8,459 nt of DNA, taken from Actinotalea sp. (lineage in GTDB: Bacteria; Actinomycetota; Actinomycetes; Actinomycetales; Cellulomonadaceae). Each line of letters starts with the position of its first letter. Within the stretch, counting starts at the first letter, position 1. The DNA is taken from the NCBI GenBank assembly GCA_014360395.1, contig JACIXM010000076.1, positions 1 through 8,459 on the forward strand. The letters run 5' to 3'. The notes below the pieces were generated by a model that saw only the letters and a program-made list of their open reading frames with translations, was not told the origin of the DNA and did not search any database. Shown piece after piece: positions 6,316 to 8,459 of this stretch. Both the position numbers and the translations under genes were made by a program.

Positions 6316-7137
6316 ATGTCCGACGTGACGAGGCTGGCTCTGCTGGGGGGCGGCGTCATGGGTGAGGCGGTGCTCGCAGCCGTCGTCCGTGCCGGGGTGC
6401 CGGCCGACGGCGTCACGGTGTGCGAGAAGTGCGCCGAGCGGGCCGAGGAGCTCGAGCGGACGCACGGCGTCCGGACGACCCCCGACGCCGTCGAGGCGGT
6501 GCGGGACGCTCAGGTCGTCGTCGTCGCGCTCAAGCCCGGCGACGTCGGCGGCGTCCTGCGCGAGGTGGCGGCCGCGCTCGCGGACGGCGTGCTGGTGATG
6601 AGCGTCGCCGCCGGACTGACCGCCGCCTTCTACGAGCGGCTGCTGCCCGAGGGCACACCCGTGCTGCGCGTCATGCCGAACACGCCCGCCCTCGTCGGCG
6701 CCGGCGCGACCGCGGTCGCTGCGGGGGCCGCCGCGACCGACGCGCACGTGCGGACCGGCACGGAGCTGCTCGCCGCGACGGGTCTGGTCGTGGCGGTGGC
6801 GGAGAAGGACATGGACGCCGTGACGGCGATCTCCGGCTCGGGCCCGGCGTACGTCTTCGCGCTCGTGGACGCCCTGGCCGAGGCCGGCGTCCTGCTCGGC
6901 CTGACCCGGGCCCGCGCCCTCGAGCTGGCGACGGCGACCTTCCGGGGTGCCGTCGCCCTCCTGGACGAGACGGGGGATCACCCCGTGCTGCTGCGGGAGC
7001 GGGTCACGTCGCCGGGCGGGACCACGGCGGCCGGTCTGCGCCAGCTCGACGCGCACGGCGTCCGGGCCGCGGTCGTGGCGGCGGCGGAGGCGGCGCGGGA
7101 CCGCTCGCGGTCCCTCAGCGCCGAGCTCGAGGGGTGA
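6316..7137 (+). CDS. proC: Pyrroline-5-carboxylate reductase
   Basis: The 273-residue protein catalyses the last step of proline biosynthesis, NAD(P)H-dependent reduction of pyrroline-5-carboxylate to proline, in the cytoplasm. The N-terminal Rossmann domain begins LALLGGGVMGEAVL (7-20), the dinucleotide loop. VVVALKP (68-74) and RVMPNTPALVG (118-128) are typical active-site strands. The C-terminal dimerisation domain carries the family signature MDAVTAISGSGPAYVF (166-181) and the substrate-binding VTSPGGTTAAGL (230-241). Length and motifs are normal. ATG 6316 is preceded by GGGAGG with four bases of spacing; a GTG at 6313 directly before it is in frame but less likely. No other proline gene (proA, proB) is in the window. 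Its stop overlaps the start of the downstream lacI-type regulator by four bases if that gene begins at its first GTG. Confidence 0.97.
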   Translation: MSDVTRLALLGGGVMGEAVLAAVVRAGVPADGVTVCEKCAERAEELERTHGVRTTPDAVEAVRDAQVVVVALKPGDVGGVLREVAAALADGVLVMSVAAGLTAAFYERLLPEGTPVLRVMPNTPALVGAGATAVAAGAAATDAHVRTGTELLAATGLVVAVAEKDMDAVTAISGSGPAYVFALVDALAEAGVLLGLTRARALELATATFRGAVALLDETGDHPVLLRERVTSPGGTTAAGLRQLDAHGVRAAVVAAAEAARDRSRSLSAELEG

Positions 7138-8201
7138 GCGGCCCGGACGTCCCGCAGGTGGCGCCGGCCGTGCCACCGCGCCGGGCCGCCGGCCGGCAGC
7201 CGTCGATGAGCGACGTCGCCGCCCGGGCGGGCGTGTCGCACCAGACCGTGTCGCGGGTCCTCAACGCGCACCCGTCGGTGCGGGAGGAGACGCGGCAGGT
7301 GGTGCTCGAGGCCATCGAGGAGCTCGGCTACCGGCGCAACGCCGCGGCGCGGGCGCTGGTCACGCGGCGGACCGCGACGATCGGGGTGGTGACGTCGGGC
7401 TCCGCGCTGTTCGGTCCGACGAGCACGCTCATCGCGGTCGAGAACGCGGCGCGGGACGCCGGGTACTTCGTCAGCGTGGCGACGACGGCGCGGTGGGACA
7501 CCACGACCTTCACCGAGGCGCTGGAGCACTTCATGGCGCAGAGCGTCGACGGCGTCGTGGTCCTCGCCGCGAACGACGACGCCGTGCAGGCCGTGCGGGA
7601 CTTCCCCTCGCCCGTGCCGGTGGTGATGGTCGGTCCGAAGGAGCCGCCGGGCAGCAGGCTGCACGCGGTGACCTTCGACCAGTACGGCGGGGCGCGGCTG
7701 GCCACGCGCCACCTCGTCGAGCTGGGGCACCGTGACGTCGTGCACGTGTCCGGGCCGCTGGACTGGCTCGACGCCCGCGAGCGCGCGCTGGGGTGGCGCC
7801 ACGAGCTGCGCGCCGCCGGGCTGCCCGCGCCGACGACGGTCGCGGCGGACTCCTGGAGCGCCGACCGGGGGTACGAGGTGGGCCGGGAGCTCGTGCGGCA
7901 GGGGCTGCCCTCCAGCGTCTTCACGTCGAACGACCAGCTCGCGCTGGGCCTGCTGCGGGCGTTCGCGGAGGCCGGTGTGCGGGTGCCCGCGGACGTGTCC
8001 GTGGTCGGCTTCGACGACGTCGACGGCTCCGCCCACTTCTACCCGCCGCTGACGACGGTGCGCCAGGAGTTCGGTGAGCTCGGTCGGCGCTGCCTGAGCA
8101 TGCTGCTGGACCTGCTGGCGGGTCGGACGGTCGAGCCCGGCGTCGTCGAGGCGAGGCTGGTCGTGCGGGCGAGCACGGCGCCACCGCGACGGGCCGGGTA
8201 G
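7134..8201 (+). CDS. LacI-family transcriptional regulator
   Basis: This 355-residue repressor-type regulator has an N-terminal LacI helix-turn-helix, MSDVAARAGVSHQTVSRVLN (25-44), the hinge helix region RRNAAARALVTRRT (67-80) and a periplasmic-binding-protein-like sugar-sensing domain (about 81-345). The sensing domain includes TIGVVTSG, SVDGVVVLA, the FTSNDQLALGLL strand-helix and VGFDDVDGSAHFYPPLTTVRQ, all characteristic. The start is uncertain. GTG 7134 overlaps the proC stop (GTGA) but has only a GAGG touching the codon; GTG 7158 and GTG 7170 are also in frame, and 7170 has AGGTGG eight bases upstream. ATG 7206 would trim the HTH too closely. The likely target is the LacI-type operator 53 bases downstream of its stop, in front of an FGGY sugar kinase. 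It would bind DNA without sugar and release on binding a sugar; the sugar is unknown, with a pentose suggested by the operator and kinase. Confidence 0.93.
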   Translation: MSGPDVPQVAPAVPPRRAAGRQPSMSDVAARAGVSHQTVSRVLNAHPSVREETRQVVLEAIEELGYRRNAAARALVTRRTATIGVVTSGSALFGPTSTLIAVENAARDAGYFVSVATTARWDTTTFTEALEHFMAQSVDGVVVLAANDDAVQAVRDFPSPVPVVMVGPKEPPGSRLHAVTFDQYGGARLATRHLVELGHRDVVHVSGPLDWLDARERALGWRHELRAAGLPAPTTVAADSWSADRGYEVGRELVRQGLPSSVFTSNDQLALGLLRAFAEAGVRVPADVSVVGFDDVDGSAHFYPPLTTVRQEFGELGRRCLSMLLDLLAGRTVEPGVVEARLVVRASTAPPRRAG

Positions 8202-8217
8202 GGCCTCCGGCGCCGCA

Positions 8218-8236
8218 GACCGTCACCCCAACGGTC
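8218..8236 (+). terminator. Small hairpin after the LacI-type gene
   Basis: GACCGT (8218-8223) and ACGGTC (8231-8236) are exact reverse complements around a 7-base loop, 17 bases past the stop codon and followed by CCTT. It could be a weak terminator for the proC-lacI transcript or part of the regulatory region, since it ends right before the -35 box of the next promoter. A 6-bp stem without a T tract is weak evidence. Confidence 0.3.
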
Positions 8237-8238
8237 CC

Positions 8239-8269
8239 TTGACACCACGAGAAATGTTAGCGTTAACAT
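8239..8269 (+). promoter_or_regulatory. Promoter of the FGGY kinase gene
   Basis: TTGACA (8239-8244) matches the -35 consensus exactly. Downstream, the AT-rich GTTAACAT provides -10 options: TTAACA (8263-8268) with an 18-base spacer or TAACAT (8264-8269) with a 19-base spacer. This is the most AT-rich patch in the window. Transcription from about 8276 would give a leader of roughly 49 bases with AGGAG (8315-8319) before the kinase ATG. The operator covers the -10 element. Confidence 0.75.
8254..8269. promoter_or_regulatory. LacI-family operator ATGTTAGCGTTAACAT
   Basis: This 16-base near-palindrome has seven of eight symmetric pairs (mismatch only at positions 7/10) and the central CG typical of LacI-family operators. 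The TGTTAGCG-TTAACA form resembles operators described for arabinose-type LacI regulators in actinobacteria such as bifidobacterial AraQ. It overlaps the -10 region, so binding would block RNA polymerase. The gene just upstream encodes a LacI-family protein, the probable binder. Confidence 0.8.
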
Positions 8270-8324
8270 CGGTGTCGACCGCGTCCGGCGTGCCCGGACG
8301 TCCGCAGCGGAGCGAGGAGCGCCC

Positions 8325-8459
8325 ATGGGTCCGGACACCGACGTCCAGGCGACCGAGGAGATCTCGGCCGGCCGCACGGTGCTCGGCATCGAGCTCGGCT
8401 CCACCCGCATCAAGGCGGTGCTCGTCGCCCCCGACGGCACCACCCTGGCCACCGGGGGG
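8325..8459 (+). CDS. FGGY-family carbohydrate kinase, N-terminal 45 residues, cut by window edge
   Basis: The frame starts at ATG 8325, five bases after AGGAG (8315-8319), and runs off the right edge. After a 17-residue leader, TVLGIELGSTRIKAVLVAPD (18-37) is the phosphate-1/ATP-binding strand-turn of the FGGY kinase superfamily (actin/Hsp70 fold). The variant with GIELGSTRIKAVL, rather than the GID-GT of classical glycerol or xylulose kinases, is seen in a subgroup often annotated as ribulokinase-like or general FGGY ATPases. It would phosphorylate a sugar or sugar alcohol after uptake. The promoter with its LacI operator and the adjacent LacI-type gene indicate substrate-induced expression. 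araB is a reasonable guess, but 45 residues cannot separate it from xylulokinase-like members, so no symbol is given. Confidence 0.85.
   Translation, partial: MGPDTDVQATEEISAGRTVLGIELGSTRIKAVLVAPDGTTLATGG

Noticed and set aside
6420..7133. Upstream extension of the LacI-type frame within proC
   Set aside because: The translation is Arg/Gly low complexity out of frame with proC; LacI-family proteins start just before the HTH.
6978..8036. A 352-codon minus-strand frame across the end of proC and the LacI-type gene
   Set aside because: It is antisense to two well-supported genes, and its translation is repetitive Arg/His/Gly sequence without recognisable motifs.

Overview
The window is very GC-rich chromosomal DNA. 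It has GTG starts, 4-base GTGA stop/start overlaps and TANNNT-type -10 boxes. The gene set (radA-disA, proC, a LacI-type regulator beside an FGGY sugar kinase) points to an actinobacterium, most likely a Cellulomonas-type member of the Micrococcales; that placement is inferred from composition and gene content only. Coding density is high. No tRNA, rRNA, insertion sequence, CRISPR array or phage gene was seen, and no gene-free stretch reaches 300 bases.

Left part, minus strand (1-3668), in transcription order: an alpha/beta hydrolase (2895-3668), then radA (1381-2817), disA (189-1298), and the N-terminal end of a DUF1801 protein cut by the window edge (1-150). RadA, a recombination-intermediate ATPase, and DisA, the DNA-scanning c-di-AMP synthase, are a conserved pair and presumably co-transcribed. 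A candidate leaderless promoter lies directly on the radA ATG. Between radA and the hydrolase is a perfect 8-bp inverted repeat that may be a terminator or an operator.

Middle, plus strand (3742-6190): divergent from the hydrolase is a two-gene ABC-2 exporter, ATPase and six-helix permease, coupled by a GTGA overlap. Next comes a single-pass membrane protein of unknown function (5360-6190) with its own TAGGCT-type promoter and an acidic Thr-Asp-Asp repeat linker.

Right part, plus strand (6316-8459): proC (last step of proline synthesis) overlaps a LacI-family regulator by GTGA. After a 123-bp intergenic region comes the start of an FGGY-family carbohydrate kinase, cut by the window edge. This intergenic region holds the clearest regulatory signal in the window: a perfect TTGACA -35 box and a 16-bp near-palindrome, ATGTTAGCGTTAACAT, lying over the -10 region. 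It is a classic LacI-type operator and probably the target of the adjacent regulator, giving local sugar-induced control (pentose use is the best guess).

I found no convincing new multi-gene system. The genes are mostly housekeeping or ordinary accessory genes. The most useful leads are the operator/promoter, the candidate leaderless starts of radA and disA, the radA-upstream hairpin, the proC-lacI coupling, and the unknown membrane protein.
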